Shown in pieces: positions 46,189 to 56,946 of a stretch of DNA of 64,000 nucleotides. The position numbers and the translations under genes are program-made. Numbering within the stretch: position 1 is the first letter of the stretch; each line of letters begins with the position of its first letter. Source of the stretch: Fervidicola ferrireducens (GTDB taxonomy: Bacteria > Bacillota > Thermosediminibacteria > Thermosediminibacterales > Thermosediminibacteraceae). The DNA lies in NCBI RefSeq assembly GCF_001562425.1, contig NZ_LOED01000005.1, positions 25,249 to 89,248 of the forward strand, written 5' to 3'. A model generated the notes under the pieces. That model was not told the DNA's origin and ran no database searches. It saw only the letters and a program-made list of their open reading frames with translations.

Positions 46189-48696
46189 ATGTTCGGGATA
46201 TTGAAAAAAATATTTGGCGACCCGAATGAGAAAGAAATAAAAAAACTGATGCCTATAGTGGAAAAAGTCAACGACTGGGAATCCAGGATAAAGGTGCTGT
46301 CGGACAGCCAGCTGAGGGAGAAAACTAACGAATTTAAAAATAGATTGCAGGCGGGAGAAACATTGGACGACCTCCTGCCCGAAGCTTTTGCAGTAGTAAG
46401 GGAAGCAGCCAAGAGAACTTTGGGCATGAGGCCCTTTGACGTTCAGGTGATGGGGGCAATAGTGCTGCACCAGGGTAGAATTGCCGAAATGAAAACAGGA
46501 GAGGGTAAGACTTTAGTTGCCACCATGCCGGCCTATCTTAATGCCCTGACAGGAAAGGGAGTGCACGTGGTTACCGTCAACGACTACCTCGCCCGGCGCG
46601 ACAGCGAGTGGATGGGGGTAGTCTACAAATTTCTGGGGCTTGAGGTAGGTCTTATTGTGCACGGCCTTGATTTTCAAGAGAGGAAAAAGGCGTACAACGC
46701 GGATATAACTTACGGTACCAACAACGAATTTGGATTTGATTATCTAAGGGACAACATGGTGCTTTACAAGGAACACATCGTTCAAAGGGAACTTAACTAC
46801 GCAATAATCGATGAGGTGGACAGCATACTCATAGACGAAGCCCGCACACCGCTCATAATTTCGGGACAGGCCGAAGAGTCCACTGATATTTACTACAAGT
46901 TTGCTCGTTTTGTACCAAGACTTAAGGCCGGAGAAGACTATATTGTCGACGAAAAAGCCCACAGCGTGATACCTACGGAGAAAGGAATTAAAAAAGCCGA
47001 AGACTTCCTGGGGGTAAAAAACCTTTACGATGAAGAAAATATAGAACTTTTGCACCATTTCCACCAGGCCCTGAAAGCCCATGCGCTCATGAAGAGGGAC
47101 AGGGATTACGTGGTAAAGGACGGCCAGGTTATAATAGTGGACGAATTCACGGGCAGGCTGATGTACGGCCGTAGGTACAGCGAAGGGCTTCACCAGGCGA
47201 TAGAGGCAAAAGAAGGGGTAAAGGTTGAGCGGGAGAGCAAAACCCTTGCCACCATAACCTTCCAGAACTATTTCAGGATGTACAAAAAGCTTGCCGGAAT
47301 GACGGGCACCGCAGCCACGGAAGAAGAAGAGTTCAGGAAGATTTACGGCATGGATGTGGTCGTGATACCCACCAACAAGCCAATGATAAGGGTGGACTAC
47401 CCGGACGTGGTCTATAAGACCGAAAAGGCCAAGTTCGAGGCGGTGGTCCGCGAAATCGAGGACTGCTATCGAAGGGGTCAGCCGGTCCTGGTCGGTACCG
47501 TATCCATTGAAAAATCTGAAATGTTGAGCGAGATGCTGAAAAAGAAGGGCATCCCTCACCAGGTGTTGAATGCCAAGTACCACGAGAAAGAAGCCGAAAT
47601 AATAGCGAAGGCAGGCCAGCGGGGGGCCGTGACGATAGCCACCAACATGGCCGGACGCGGTACGGATATCGTCCTGGGAGAAGGGGTAGCCGAACTTGGA
47701 GGGCTGCACGTAATCGGCACCGAGCGGCACGAGGCCCGGCGAATCGATAACCAGCTGCGAGGCCGGGCCGGGCGCCAGGGGGATCCCGGTTCCTCCAGGT
47801 TTTACGTTTCTCTGGAAGATGACTTGATGAGGCTCTTTGGCTCCGATAGCATTCGGGGACTCATGGACCGCCTGGGGCTTGAGGATGACCAGCCCATAGA
47901 ACACCCGCTCATAACAAAGGCCATAGAAAACGCCCAGAAGAAGGTGGAAGCCAGGAACTTCGATATAAGAAAGCATGTCCTTGAGTTCGATGATGTCATG
48001 AATACCCAGAGAGAAGTTATTTATTCCCAGAGGAGGAAGGTCCTTGAGCAGGAGAACCTGAAGGACAGCGTAAAGCAGATGATAGAAGATGTGGTCGACC
48101 GATTGTTAGATGTATATGCGAGCAAAGAAATGCACCCTGAGGATTGGGACTTGAAAGGACTTTCAGAGTATTACGCTGATATATTTACGATTAAAGATGT
48201 GCTGGGTGCGGCAGTAAAGGAAGACGTAACCAGGGAAGAAATCCGGAAAATTCTGGTCGAACGGGCTTTCGATGCATACGAACAAAAAGAATTAGAAATC
48301 GGCGAAGAAACGATGCGGGAACTGGAAAGGGTGATTATGCTCAGGGTCGTCGACCAGAAGTGGATGGACCACATTGACGCCATGGACCAGCTTCGCGAGG
48401 GCATCGGACTACGGGCCTACGGCCAGAGGGACCCGCTCGTGGAATACAAGATAGAAGGCTACGAGATGTTCCAGGAAATGATAAAGAGCATCCAGGAAGA
48501 CACGCTCAGATACCTTTTCAGGGTTCAGGTGAAAGCCGCACCGCAAAGAAGGGAAATGGCTCGAAATCTTTCGTACTCCCACGGCGGCAGCGAAAAACAA
48601 CAGCCGGTTAAAAAGGGCGAAAAAATCGGGAGAAACGACCCTTGCCCCTGTGGAAGCGGCAAAAAATACAAGAAGTGCTGCGGCAGGGCTGTTTGA
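46189..48696 (+). CDS. secA: preprotein translocase ATPase SecA
   Basis: 835-residue motor of the Sec export pathway. Walker [16 protein letters not shown]-like [13 protein letters not shown], the preprotein cross-linking domain, [17 protein letters not shown] block ([19 protein letters not shown]), and a C-terminal SEC-C zinc motif [17 protein letters not shown]. Ribosome site GAGGTGAT before ATG 46189. Followed by prfB, the usual Firmicute order. Confidence 0.98.
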   Translation: MFGILKKIFGDPNEKEIKKLMPIVEKVNDWESRIKVLSDSQLREKTNEFKNRLQAGETLDDLLPEAFAVVREAAKRTLGMRPFDVQVMGAIVLHQGRIAEMKTGEGKTLVATMPAYLNALTGKGVHVVTVNDYLARRDSEWMGVVYKFLGLEVGLIVHGLDFQERKKAYNADITYGTNNEFGFDYLRDNMVLYKEHIVQRELNYAIIDEVDSILIDEARTPLIISGQAEESTDIYYKFARFVPRLKAGEDYIVDEKAHSVIPTEKGIKKAEDFLGVKNLYDEENIELLHHFHQALKAHALMKRDRDYVVKDGQVIIVDEFTGRLMYGRRYSEGLHQAIEAKEGVKVERESKTLATITFQNYFRMYKKLAGMTGTAATEEEEFRKIYGMDVVVIPTNKPMIRVDYPDVVYKTEKAKFEAVVREIEDCYRRGQPVLVGTVSIEKSEMLSEMLKKKGIPHQVLNAKYHEKEAEIIAKAGQRGAVTIATNMAGRGTDIVLGEGVAELGGLHVIGTERHEARRIDNQLRGRAGRQGDPGSSRFYVSLEDDLMRLFGSDSIRGLMDRLGLEDDQPIEHPLITKAIENAQKKVEARNFDIRKHVLEFDDVMNTQREVIYSQRRKVLEQENLKDSVKQMIEDVVDRLLDVYASKEMHPEDWDLKGLSEYYADIFTIKDVLGAAVKEDVTREEIRKILVERAFDAYEQKELEIGEETMRELERVIMLRVVDQKWMDHIDAMDQLREGIGLRAYGQRDPLVEYKIEGYEMFQEMIKSIQEDTLRYLFRVQVKAAPQRREMARNLSYSHGGSEKQQPVKKGEKIGRNDPCPCGSGKKYKKCCGRAV

Positions 48697-48741
48697 TACT
48701 GTTTAAAAAAATTAAACTCATAAAGAACGGAGGAGATGGAA

Positions 48742-49846
48742 ATGTTGGAAGAGCTAAAAAGCGAAATTGAGGCTTTAGAGCCCCAGATTAAAGAGATGAG
48801 GGATGCTCTTTGAAATAGAGAAAATCAAGGTCGATATAAAAAAGCTCGAAGAAAAAACTCTGGACCCCAATTTTTGGGACGACCCGCAGGAAGCCCAGAA
48901 GATCCTTCAAAATCTCAACCAGTTGAAGGAGACCGTAGAGGAATTTGAAACTTTGCAAAAAAATTGGGAAGACTTGATTGCCCTGATAGAATTGGGCTTT
49001 GAATCCAACGACCAGGAGATTTTAAACGAAATAGCTCGTGAAGCTGAAAAATTCAAAAAAGAGTTCGAAAAAAAGAGAATCCAGACTTTGCTCAGGGGCA
49101 AGTACGATAAAAATAACGCCATACTATCTCTCCACGCCGGGGCCGGGGGAACTGAAGCGCAGGACTGGGTTCAAATGCTTTTCAGGATGTACACCAGGTG
49201 GGCCGAGGATAAAGGATACAGGGTCAAGGTCATGGATATGCTCCCGGGCGAAGAGGCGGGCATAAAGAGCGTCACCGTGCTGGTAGAGGGCCCCTATGCG
49301 TACGGTTATCTCAAGGCAGAACAGGGCGTGCACAGGCTCGTCAGGATTTCGCCCTTTGATGCGGCGGGAAGGCGACATACGTCTTTTGCCTCGGTCGATG
49401 TGATTCCGGAAATCGACGAAGATATTGAGATCGAGATAAAGCCGGAAGATTTGAAGATAGAAACATTCAGAGCCGGCGGGGCCGGCGGCCAGTACGTAAA
49501 CAAGACCGAGTCGGCGGTGAGGATCACCCACATCCCTACCGGAATAGTGGTAAGTTGCCAGAACGAGCGTTCCCAGCAGAGCAACAAGAATACTGCTTTA
49601 AAAATACTGAAGGCAAAGCTATTTAACTTATATATAGAAGAACAGCAGAAAAAGATAAACGAACTTCGCGGCGAACAAAAAGAAATCGCCTGGGGAAACC
49701 AGATAAGGTCTTATGTGTTCCAGCCTTACAGATTGGTCAAAGACCACAGGACCGGCGTTGAAGTGGGCAATATAGAAGCAGTTATGGATGGAGAGATTGA
49801 CGTCTTTATAAACGCTTACCTCAAAATGAGGTCCAAAGACACATAA
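48742..49846 (+). CDS. prfB: peptide chain release factor 2, with programmed +1 frameshift
   Basis: RF2 releases nascent chains at UGA and UAA. Frame 1 starts at ATG 48742 (GGAGGAGA upstream) and reads 23 codons to CTT TGA at 48808-48813; a +1 slip at CTT (skipping base 48811) continues as GAA ATA GAG from 48812 to the stop at 49846, giving 367 residues. An internal AGGGATG lies just upstream of the slip site. Frame 2 holds SPF (RISPFDAAGRRHTSF) and GGQ (GAGGQYVNKTESAVR) motifs. The slip is the known autoregulation by RF2 level, not a sequencing error. Confidence 0.96.
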
Positions 49847-49859
49847 TGGAGGTGAGACG

Positions 49860-50318
49860 GTGGGGAAATATAAAAGTGCCTTTATAGCGGGTTTGATATT
49901 GACTTTTTTGCTGGGGTATGGAATCGGAATAGCAAGCATGGGAGAACCGGGTTCTGAAGACGACCCTCTGGTGACTAAAAGTTACGTGGATAAGGTGGTA
50001 TCGGAATTAAAAAGCTATTTGGATAAGAGCTCATCGGTTGGCCAATCGATCGGAAGCTTTGAAGTGGTGTATCTTGAAAGAGGCGACCGCCTGATAGCCG
50101 GAAAGGGCACGGAAATAATACTGAGAAGCGGTATAGCAACAGTTGTGGACAGCGAAAACGGCGGTATCGCCGATGTAACCGATGGCAAAGACCTGAAGCG
50201 AACCGAACGAGCGCCTCAAAATCACCTGCTCATCGTGCCGCGCGATGACGGCAGGGGGCTTATCGCCGAGACTAATGTGGTGCTGACTGTTCGGGGGAGT
50301 TTTAAGGTCACCCGGTAG
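49860..50318 (+). CDS. membrane-anchored hypothetical protein
   Basis: 152 residues with an N-terminal membrane anchor (AFIAGLILTFLLGYGIGIASM) and a soluble extracytoplasmic part: a short helix KSYVDKVVSELKSYLD and a beta-rich domain (FEVVYLERGDRLIAGKGTEIILRSGIATVVD). GTG start at 49860 with GGAGGTGAG upstream. Family not recognised by name. Lies directly before the glycosyltransferase cluster. Confidence 0.75.
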   Translation: MGKYKSAFIAGLILTFLLGYGIGIASMGEPGSEDDPLVTKSYVDKVVSELKSYLDKSSSVGQSIGSFEVVYLERGDRLIAGKGTEIILRSGIATVVDSENGGIADVTDGKDLKRTERAPQNHLLIVPRDDGRGLIAETNVVLTVRGSFKVTR

Positions 50319-50390
50319 GGTCCTTTACTAGCTTAGTGGCAAATGATATACTTTTTTTGGTTAATTTTCTTCGAGAGAGAGGCCGCTTTG

Positions 50391-51521
50391 ATGAAAAACC
50401 TAACGGTATTGCTGACACTAATGGCTCTTAATACTGGTGGAGCTGAGACCCACGTAGTTTCTCTGGCAAGACAATTGAAAAAAGAGGGAATCAATGTTTT
50501 GGTTGCTTCCCGTGGAGGGGAACTGGTAAAAGAACTTAATGCCAGCGGCATAGAACATTTCACTATGCCCCTCCACAGTAAAATGCCAGGTAGCCTATTT
50601 TCATCGATAATTGGGCTGACGAAACTCGTAAAAAAATACAAAGTAGACTTAATCCACGCCCATGCGCGCATACCGGCCTGGGTCTCTCAATGGGTTTTTT
50701 ATATTACAGGATGTCCTTACATCACCACTTCCCACGGCATTTACTCCACCAACTGGGGTTTAGGATTATTAACGGCGTGGGGGGAAAAAATCATAGCCGT
50801 AAGCGAGGATGTCCGGGAGCACCTCGTGAAGAATTTTAAAGTAAGGCCCGAAAAGATATACGTCATACCAAACGGTATAGATTTGGAACAATTTGACCCA
50901 GGAGTGGATACTTCATCGGTCCAAAAGGAGTTAGGGTTAAGTTCCGATGAAATGAAAATCGTGTACATAAGCAGGCTCATGGGGGCAAGAGGTGAAATAG
51001 CCCTCAAATTGATTGACGCCATGCCCGATATCTGCTCTTCTTTTCCAAATGCAAAACTAATAGTGGTCGGTGAAGGTGACAAGCTGGAAGCCATAAGAGG
51101 GCAGGCCGAAAAGTGCAATACCGTTTTGAAAGGTCGGCGGGTTATCGTGACAGGTGCAAGGCTTGATACGTACGCTTTGATGGGCCTTGCAGATGTGGCG
51201 GTGGGCGTCGGAAGGGTGGCTCTTGAGGCCATGGCTATGAAAAAACCCGTAATTATAGCGGGTGAAGCCGGATTTATGGGGATACTTACCCCGCAAAACT
51301 TCGAGGATGCGAAAAAACACAATTTCAGCGGCCGCGGAACTGGGCAAATTACCGATTCGATGAATCTTGGGGCAGCCATAAAACGCCTTTTAGCGTCTCC
51401 GGACTTAAGAAAAGAATTGGGCGAATTCGGCCGGAAACAGGTAGAGGATCAATTTTCAATTGACTCGATGACAAAAAAGGTCGTGGAAGTTTACACAAAG
51501 GTTCTGGAGGAGGTAAATTGA
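50391..51521 (+). CDS. GT4-family glycosyltransferase
   Basis: About 376 residues, GT-B fold. N-terminal MALNTGGAETHVVSLARQLKKEG, a central HAHARIPAW and ITTSHGIYS, VIPNGIDLEQF and a C-terminal donor site with GRVALEAMAMKKPVI. ATG 50391 chosen (GAGAGG upstream); an ORF extension to 50343 lacks a ribosome site. Likely transfers a sugar to a lipid-linked carbohydrate. Overlaps the next gene by one base (TGATG). Confidence 0.9.
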   Translation: MKNLTVLLTLMALNTGGAETHVVSLARQLKKEGINVLVASRGGELVKELNASGIEHFTMPLHSKMPGSLFSSIIGLTKLVKKYKVDLIHAHARIPAWVSQWVFYITGCPYITTSHGIYSTNWGLGLLTAWGEKIIAVSEDVREHLVKNFKVRPEKIYVIPNGIDLEQFDPGVDTSSVQKELGLSSDEMKIVYISRLMGARGEIALKLIDAMPDICSSFPNAKLIVVGEGDKLEAIRGQAEKCNTVLKGRRVIVTGARLDTYALMGLADVAVGVGRVALEAMAMKKPVIIAGEAGFMGILTPQNFEDAKKHNFSGRGTGQITDSMNLGAAIKRLLASPDLRKELGEFGRKQVEDQFSIDSMTKKVVEVYTKVLEEVN

Positions 51522-52006
51522 TGGGCTTGATTGATAAAAAAGGTAGGCTGTTTGGCTTGATAAATGTAATAGATTTGCTGGTGATAATTCTGGTTGTGGC
51601 AGTTGTGACAAGATTTGCATTAAATCCCCAGAAAAGTTCTTTGACTAATGAGGAAAAAAAGATTCAGGTTGTGCTGTTAGTAAAAGACGTGCGGGATGCC
51701 ACTGCTAACGTAATAAAGGAAGGGGATATGGTCCGCGAAACAAAAACCAACAACCTTCTCGGAAAAGTGACAAAAGTTGAGGTGAAACCTGCTGAAACTC
51801 TTGTGAATACCGCCGACGGCAGGGTTTTAAATGTGCCGAATCCGGTATTAAAAGACGTTTACGTGACCGTCGAAGGTTCGGCTACGGTGGGGGAAAATGC
51901 TATTGTATTGGGAGGAACGGAGATTAGAATCGGTACCGCTTTACAGATGAAGACCAACCTTTATGCTGTAGTAGCTACTGTAATGGAAATTAAAGGGCTA
52001 AAATAA
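51521..52006 (+). CDS. DUF4330 family protein
   Basis: About 161 residues: short cytoplasmic head MGLIDKKGRLFGLINVIDLLVIILVVAVVTRFAL with a single membrane anchor, then an extracytoplasmic beta-rich domain. The family occurs in polysaccharide clusters of Firmicutes and cyanobacteria; role unknown. Coupled to the preceding glycosyltransferase. Confidence 0.85.
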   Translation: MGLIDKKGRLFGLINVIDLLVIILVVAVVTRFALNPQKSSLTNEEKKIQVVLLVKDVRDATANVIKEGDMVRETKTNNLLGKVTKVEVKPAETLVNTADGRVLNVPNPVLKDVYVTVEGSATVGENAIVLGGTEIRIGTALQMKTNLYAVVATVMEIKGLK

Positions 52007-52021
52007 AGGGGCAATAGATCT

Positions 52022-53917
52022 ATGGAAGCTGCAATTCGGTGGATATCTGAAAGTTTCATTGCAAAAATAATAAGCTTTCTTTTTTCTAGAGAAGTGCGGG
52101 AAAACAGCATCCTCTTTAAAATTTTAAAAGAGATTGCCGGTGCTTCGAAAGCCCTCTTCCGCGGAAGTTTTATTGGGCTTTTATTGCAAAGTGAGCCGTG
52201 GGAGAAAGAAGCTTTGTCATCCAGCCGTTTTTGCAAAGTGCTTTTTAATACGGCAAACCGTTTTTCCGTTTTCAGGGACATTATAAGGGATATTGTAGAA
52301 AATAGCTCTTGTTACAGGTATTCAGTAAAAATCTGGCTTGATTTTACAATGCGACCTTTTAAAATTCTGTCTTTAGTCTTCTTGCCTGCAACATTTACCT
52401 ACGCTGCTTTGAAAGGCATGTTTTCCGGTTTGTCGGCTGGAGAATTCACGGCCGTCATAATTGCTGCAGGAATTCTGATTCCTTCCTATTTTATAAATTT
52501 AAATTTGTACGATGTATTTAAAGGAAGCATTTTGCTGCGGGCGTCTGGTCTTCTTGACGGAGGTCCGAAGGCGGCTTTGCCTGCTGTTGATGAGGAAAAT
52601 GCCGGTTTTGTATATGTGTTTTTGGGTGCTGTTTTTGGAGTGCTTTGCTTTGCTTTGCCGGTCATAACCGTTATTAGGCTCACCGGCCTAATTATGCTAT
52701 CATTTTTATTATACCTGAAGCCTCATTTCGGAATTTATATCATGGCTTTCATACTGCCCCTTGTGGACACGATTTACAGCGTTTTGCTCATAGGGTTCAC
52801 ATTTGTTGCCATGGTGCTTAAAGCTGAGAAGGGAGAGTTTGGGGTTCCGAACGGGACGGTGCCGGCCGCTTTATTTTTCGCCTCGGCTTTCATAGCAGCG
52901 ATTTTTTCAGTAGCACGGTTTGAGAGTTTGAAGCTGCTGCCTATTTATGCGGCGTATTTTATGACTTTCCTGGCTTTCTATCATTATTGCAGAAAAGAAA
53001 AGGTGATGAAAACCGCCCTTCTTTTTCAAACGATTTCCACGGTTGGAATATCCCTATACGGCATATATCAGTATTTTTACGTAAAAAAACCTACTGCGAT
53101 TGCATGGGTGGACACAAAATTATTTCCGGAAATAACTATGAGAGTCTATGCGACGCTGGAAAATCCCAATGTACTGGCTGAGTATCTGGTTTTCGTCATC
53201 CCGGTAGTTATGGCTTTTATCTGGACGTCTGATAGAGTTGGACGCAAACTGGCCTTTAGCGGATTGTTGGGTATCATATTGACCTGTCTTGTAATGACCC
53301 TATCAAGGGGAGGCTGGTTGGGCCTTGCCGTGGCGGTATTGATATTTGCTCTGGCAGTTGACCGCAGGTTGTTTGCAGCTCTGATGTTAATCGCGCTAAT
53401 ATCGCCAGTGTTTTTACCCTCGGTAATAATCAACCGTATAGCGAGCATAGGAAGCCTGGAGGATAGCTCCAATGCTTACCGGATTACTATATGGGTTGCT
53501 ACCTTGAGGATGCTGAAGGATTACTGGTTAACGGGATTGGGGCTCGGGCTGCAGGCCTTTTCCAAGGTTTACAGGGATTACATGATTGCGGGAACTCCCG
53601 CGCTTCATTCCCACAATTTTTACCTGCAGCTGGGGCTGGAAATGGGTATTTTGGGGCTTATTTCCTTTTTATGGTTTGCGTGGGCGGAACTTAAAGGGGC
53701 GGGCAGGATTTTGAGAATCAAAAGAAGTCCACGGGCGGCTGTGTTTGCGGTGGGAATTGCAGGCGCGATTTCTGGTCACTTATTCCATGGGCTGTTCGAC
53801 CACGTATGGTTCAGTCCGAGGATTGGCCTGACATTCTGGGAGATGGCTGGGATTCTGGCGGCTCTAACTGCATCGGCAGAAGCCGGAGAGCTTCAGGGGG
53901 AAGTCGGCAGGTCATGA
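52022..53917 (+). CDS. O-antigen ligase/polymerase-like membrane protein
   Basis: 631 residues with about twelve hydrophobic segments and the Wzy_C/O-antigen-ligase pattern: TLENPNVLAEYLVFVIPV, TLSRGGWLGLAVA and the large periplasmic-type loop GTPALHSHNFYLQLGLEMG. The ~115-residue N-terminal soluble extension is unusual. Probably polymerises or ligates a surface polysaccharide on undecaprenyl carrier. Overlaps the next glycosyltransferase by 4 bases. Confidence 0.88.
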   Translation: MEAAIRWISESFIAKIISFLFSREVRENSILFKILKEIAGASKALFRGSFIGLLLQSEPWEKEALSSSRFCKVLFNTANRFSVFRDIIRDIVENSSCYRYSVKIWLDFTMRPFKILSLVFLPATFTYAALKGMFSGLSAGEFTAVIIAAGILIPSYFINLNLYDVFKGSILLRASGLLDGGPKAALPAVDEENAGFVYVFLGAVFGVLCFALPVITVIRLTGLIMLSFLLYLKPHFGIYIMAFILPLVDTIYSVLLIGFTFVAMVLKAEKGEFGVPNGTVPAALFFASAFIAAIFSVARFESLKLLPIYAAYFMTFLAFYHYCRKEKVMKTALLFQTISTVGISLYGIYQYFYVKKPTAIAWVDTKLFPEITMRVYATLENPNVLAEYLVFVIPVVMAFIWTSDRVGRKLAFSGLLGIILTCLVMTLSRGGWLGLAVAVLIFALAVDRRLFAALMLIALISPVFLPSVIINRIASIGSLEDSSNAYRITIWVATLRMLKDYWLTGLGLGLQAFSKVYRDYMIAGTPALHSHNFYLQLGLEMGILGLISFLWFAWAELKGAGRILRIKRSPRAAVFAVGIAGAISGHLFHGLFDHVWFSPRIGLTFWEMAGILAALTASAEAGELQGEVGRS

Positions 53918-55005
53918 AGAAGGTTTTGCACGTTATAACCGATACAAATATAGGAGGCGCCGGCAGGTATTTGTTGAACCTCCTTTCTGCCTGGGATGAA
54001 AACCGGTATTCGGTGACTGTGGCATGTCCTGCCGGAGGAGAATTGGAAAAACGCTTAAAGAGTTTAGGCGTTAAGGTCTATCCCCTCAAGGGCGGCGAAA
54101 AGTCCTTTCGCATCTCGCACGTGGCGCAGATTTTAGGAATTATTGCCCGGGAAAAGGTGGATTTAATCCATACCCACGCCAGCCTTTCGGGGCGGATAGC
54201 CGGTAAGCTTTCAGGCTGCAGGGTTGTTATGACCCGCCACTGGATGGGGAAAAAAAGCGAGATGGGTCTTTTGAGGCGCTGGATAAACCGGATTATTTAC
54301 CGCCTCCTCACCGACCGGGTCATTGCGGTGTCGAGGGCCGTAAAGGTGAGCCTTATAGAAATAGGGGTTCCGGCCTGGCTAATAAAAACAGTGTACAACG
54401 GGATAAATATTCCAAATATTTTCGAAAACTGCGGGAAACTAAGGATGGAACTCAATACCCCAGAAGGTGTTCCTCTGTTGGGCATGATAGCCCGTCTTGT
54501 GCCGGAGAAAGGCCACGAATATGCCATAAAGGCCATGCCCGAGATATTAAGGAGATTTCCTGATGCTCGCTTGGTCCTGGTAGGCGATGGTCCATCCAGG
54601 ACTTACCTTGAAGACCTGTGCGAGAGGGTGGGGGTTAAGGAGAGAGTAATTTTTTTGGGTTTTAGAAAGGATGTAGAAAAGATTGCTATAGATTTCGACG
54701 TAATCCTTATGCCTTCTTTGAGTGAAGGGCTGCCCCTCGCACTTTTGGAATCCATGGCATTGGGGAAACCCGTTGTGGCTTCCGAAGTGGGTGGCATTCC
54801 GGAAGTTATAAAAGACGGGATAAACGGTGTTTTGGTGCCTCCCGGAGATGCGGGAGCTCTCGCAGAAAAAGTTGTAGGGCTTTTGATATCGGACAAATTG
54901 CGGGAAAACTTAGGGAAAAATGCAAGGCATACCATATTGTCACAGTTTACGGCGAGGACAATGGCTGAAAAGACCCTGCGGATTTATGATGAACTGATGA
55001 AGTGA
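53914..55005 (+). CDS. GT4-family glycosyltransferase
   Basis: 364 residues from ATG 53914 (MKKVLHVITDTNIGGAGRYLL). GT-B fold with donor motif SLSEGLPLALLESMALGKPVVASEVGG (E...E) and YNGINIP. Longer upstream readings of the frame overlap the polymerase gene and are rejected. ATGA overlap indicates coupled translation. Confidence 0.93.
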   Translation: MKKVLHVITDTNIGGAGRYLLNLLSAWDENRYSVTVACPAGGELEKRLKSLGVKVYPLKGGEKSFRISHVAQILGIIAREKVDLIHTHASLSGRIAGKLSGCRVVMTRHWMGKKSEMGLLRRWINRIIYRLLTDRVIAVSRAVKVSLIEIGVPAWLIKTVYNGINIPNIFENCGKLRMELNTPEGVPLLGMIARLVPEKGHEYAIKAMPEILRRFPDARLVLVGDGPSRTYLEDLCERVGVKERVIFLGFRKDVEKIAIDFDVILMPSLSEGLPLALLESMALGKPVVASEVGGIPEVIKDGINGVLVPPGDAGALAEKVVGLLISDKLRENLGKNARHTILSQFTARTMAEKTLRIYDELMK

Positions 55006-55017
55006 GGGGCGGTTCGA

Positions 55018-56946
55018 GTGAAGCCTGCGATTAAAGGATTAACGGTGATTTTTATAATTTCCATAGCATTTTCCCTGTTTAGCCTCACGTCGAAAATTGC
55101 CACCGAACAAAAAAGCAGGGTAGTTGAAATTTCCGTTCCGGTGAGTGAGATCGAGCAACTTGCCAGGATCACCAGGCGAGCTCCCGGAGAGATATTGGGC
55201 GAGTTAAAGTCGGCAGGGGTCACTTCGCTAGCGGTAGAAGAAACCACGGTAAAGGATATGATTGATAGAGGCAGGATTTTGGTGATGAAGGGCTGGCAGC
55301 TCATGGACCACCAGCGTTTTTTAGGAGTAGAAAACGACCTGGCAAGGCAAATTATCTCCAGGAAGAATTTCAATCCAGAAAGCTATTATATATTTACCCG
55401 GGACAAAGCAACTTTTGACAAATTAAAGATTGCAATGTTTTCTAGAGGGTATGAAATAATAACCGAAGAGGGCGAAGGTACCTACGTGATTCAGGAAGTA
55501 AAGGGAAGGGGCGGATTTAGTGAGATTGGCTTGGGTTTTGACCGGCCTTCGATAGATTTAGCTAAATCTTTAGGTTTTAATGTAATATTGATGTTGAAAG
55601 GCGTAAAAGGAAAGACGGCACAAGAAATAGAACAAATAAGCGAGATTTTTGCTGAAGATATATCGGTTTTGATACTTCAAAACAACGAAATACCACAAAG
55701 AACCGAGGCTGCAGACATTCTTTTTAGCAAGGTAAAAGAAAAAGGTATCCGCCTGGGGCTTGACGAATTTAAAGAAACAGAAAGTTTAAAAAAGGGTATA
55801 GGGGAAAAAGGATATGAAATCGTAAGAGTATACAATCGTCCCCCTCATAAATGGATGGAAGAATATCTGCTTGCTGTAAGGGATAGAAACGACAGGTTGC
55901 TTTATCTGCACCTTTTTCTATCCGGAGATGAGGACCTCGTAAGATACAATAAGGAACACATAAAAAGTATATATGATGACGTAATATCGGCGGGTTTCAA
56001 GCCGGGATTTTATCCGGAAAAAGCTTCTTCCTTTTCAAAAAATCAAACATCAAGCCTTGCAATGGCACTGCTCCCGATCGTTGCTTCCATGGGATTGGCG
56101 CCGGGGCTGTTTTATCTACTTCGGATATTTAAAATTAAGGAGAGTTATGCTCTGCTTTCCTCTTGCGGCTTTTTAAGTCTTATGTGGATGCTGGCTTTAA
56201 TAGATTTTTCATTTTTTAGAATTGCTGCGAGCCTTACGGCTTCTGTACTTTATCCGTGCCTTGCCGTATGCCGGGAAATGCCCGCAAACGGGTCAACTAC
56301 TAAGAATTTGAGGCGGAGTATTGCAAGTGGGCTTTTAACACTTGCCAGGGCAACCGCATTAACTTTTGCAGGAGCCCTGTTGATCACTGGAATCTGCGGC
56401 GATATGGATTTTATCGTTGGTTTAGAAAAGTTTCGCGGAATTAAAGCGATGTACATCGCCGCCTTTGTCTTAATCGGCTTTATTTATATATGGTTTCAAT
56501 ACGGCAGAGTTCCGTTGAATAAGCCGTTGTTTACCGTTGGAAATCTATTTGCTCTGGCTTTAGCGGGCGGAATTTTGTATATCCTAATAAACCGCACCGG
56601 GAACTTTTCGGTCGTTCCAATACCCAAGTGGGAATTGTATTTCCGAATTTGGCTGGAAGAAGTACTACCCGTGAGGCCCAGGACAAAGGAATTTCTGATA
56701 GGATTTCCGGCTCTTGTTCTGGCGGGAGGCCTCAAAAATCCCCAAAGAACATGGCAATTTAGGTTACTTTTGGTAGCAGGGCTTTTGGGCGAGCTGTCCA
56801 TGATAAACACTTTCAGCCATTTTCATGCAAATGCCCTTATCTCAATTGTCCGTTCCCTGGAGGGGATACTTCTGGGAAGTTTTATCGGAACCCTAGCATT
56901 GATTGGATTTTTCACATTATGCCGGAAAGGGAATGAAAGAGAATGA
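55018..56946 (+). CDS. DUF5693 family membrane protein
   Basis: 642 residues: one N-terminal anchor, an extracytoplasmic alpha/beta domain (about residues 30-340, TIM-barrel-like patterns such as GLGFDRPSIDLAKSLGFNVILML and GIRLGLDEFKET), then about eight hydrophobic segments. The family regularly lies next to csaB. GTG start 55018. Overlaps csaB by 4 bases. May take part in export or pyruvylation of the secondary cell-wall polymer; inference from context. Confidence 0.88.
   Translation: MKPAIKGLTVIFIISIAFSLFSLTSKIATEQKSRVVEISVPVSEIEQLARITRRAPGEILGELKSAGVTSLAVEETTVKDMIDRGRILVMKGWQLMDHQRFLGVENDLARQIISRKNFNPESYYIFTRDKATFDKLKIAMFSRGYEIITEEGEGTYVIQEVKGRGGFSEIGLGFDRPSIDLAKSLGFNVILMLKGVKGKTAQEIEQISEIFAEDISVLILQNNEIPQRTEAADILFSKVKEKGIRLGLDEFKETESLKKGIGEKGYEIVRVYNRPPHKWMEEYLLAVRDRNDRLLYLHLFLSGDEDLVRYNKEHIKSIYDDVISAGFKPGFYPEKASSFSKNQTSSLAMALLPIVASMGLAPGLFYLLRIFKIKESYALLSSCGFLSLMWMLALIDFSFFRIAASLTASVLYPCLAVCREMPANGSTTKNLRRSIASGLLTLARATALTFAGALLITGICGDMDFIVGLEKFRGIKAMYIAAFVLIGFIYIWFQYGRVPLNKPLFTVGNLFALALAGGILYILINRTGNFSVVPIPKWELYFRIWLEEVLPVRPRTKEFLIGFPALVLAGGLKNPQRTWQFRLLLVAGLLGELSMINTFSHFHANALISIVRSLEGILLGSFIGTLALIGFFTLCRKGNERE

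Noticed and set aside
48803..49846. prfB starting at 48803 as a short gene, or a broken prfB
   Set aside because: The 23-codon first frame with ribosome site and CTT TGA is the classical RF2 frameshift site.
53806..53913. N-terminal extension of the second GT4 enzyme
   Set aside because: It reads through the coding end of the polymerase gene in another frame; the conserved start is at 53914.
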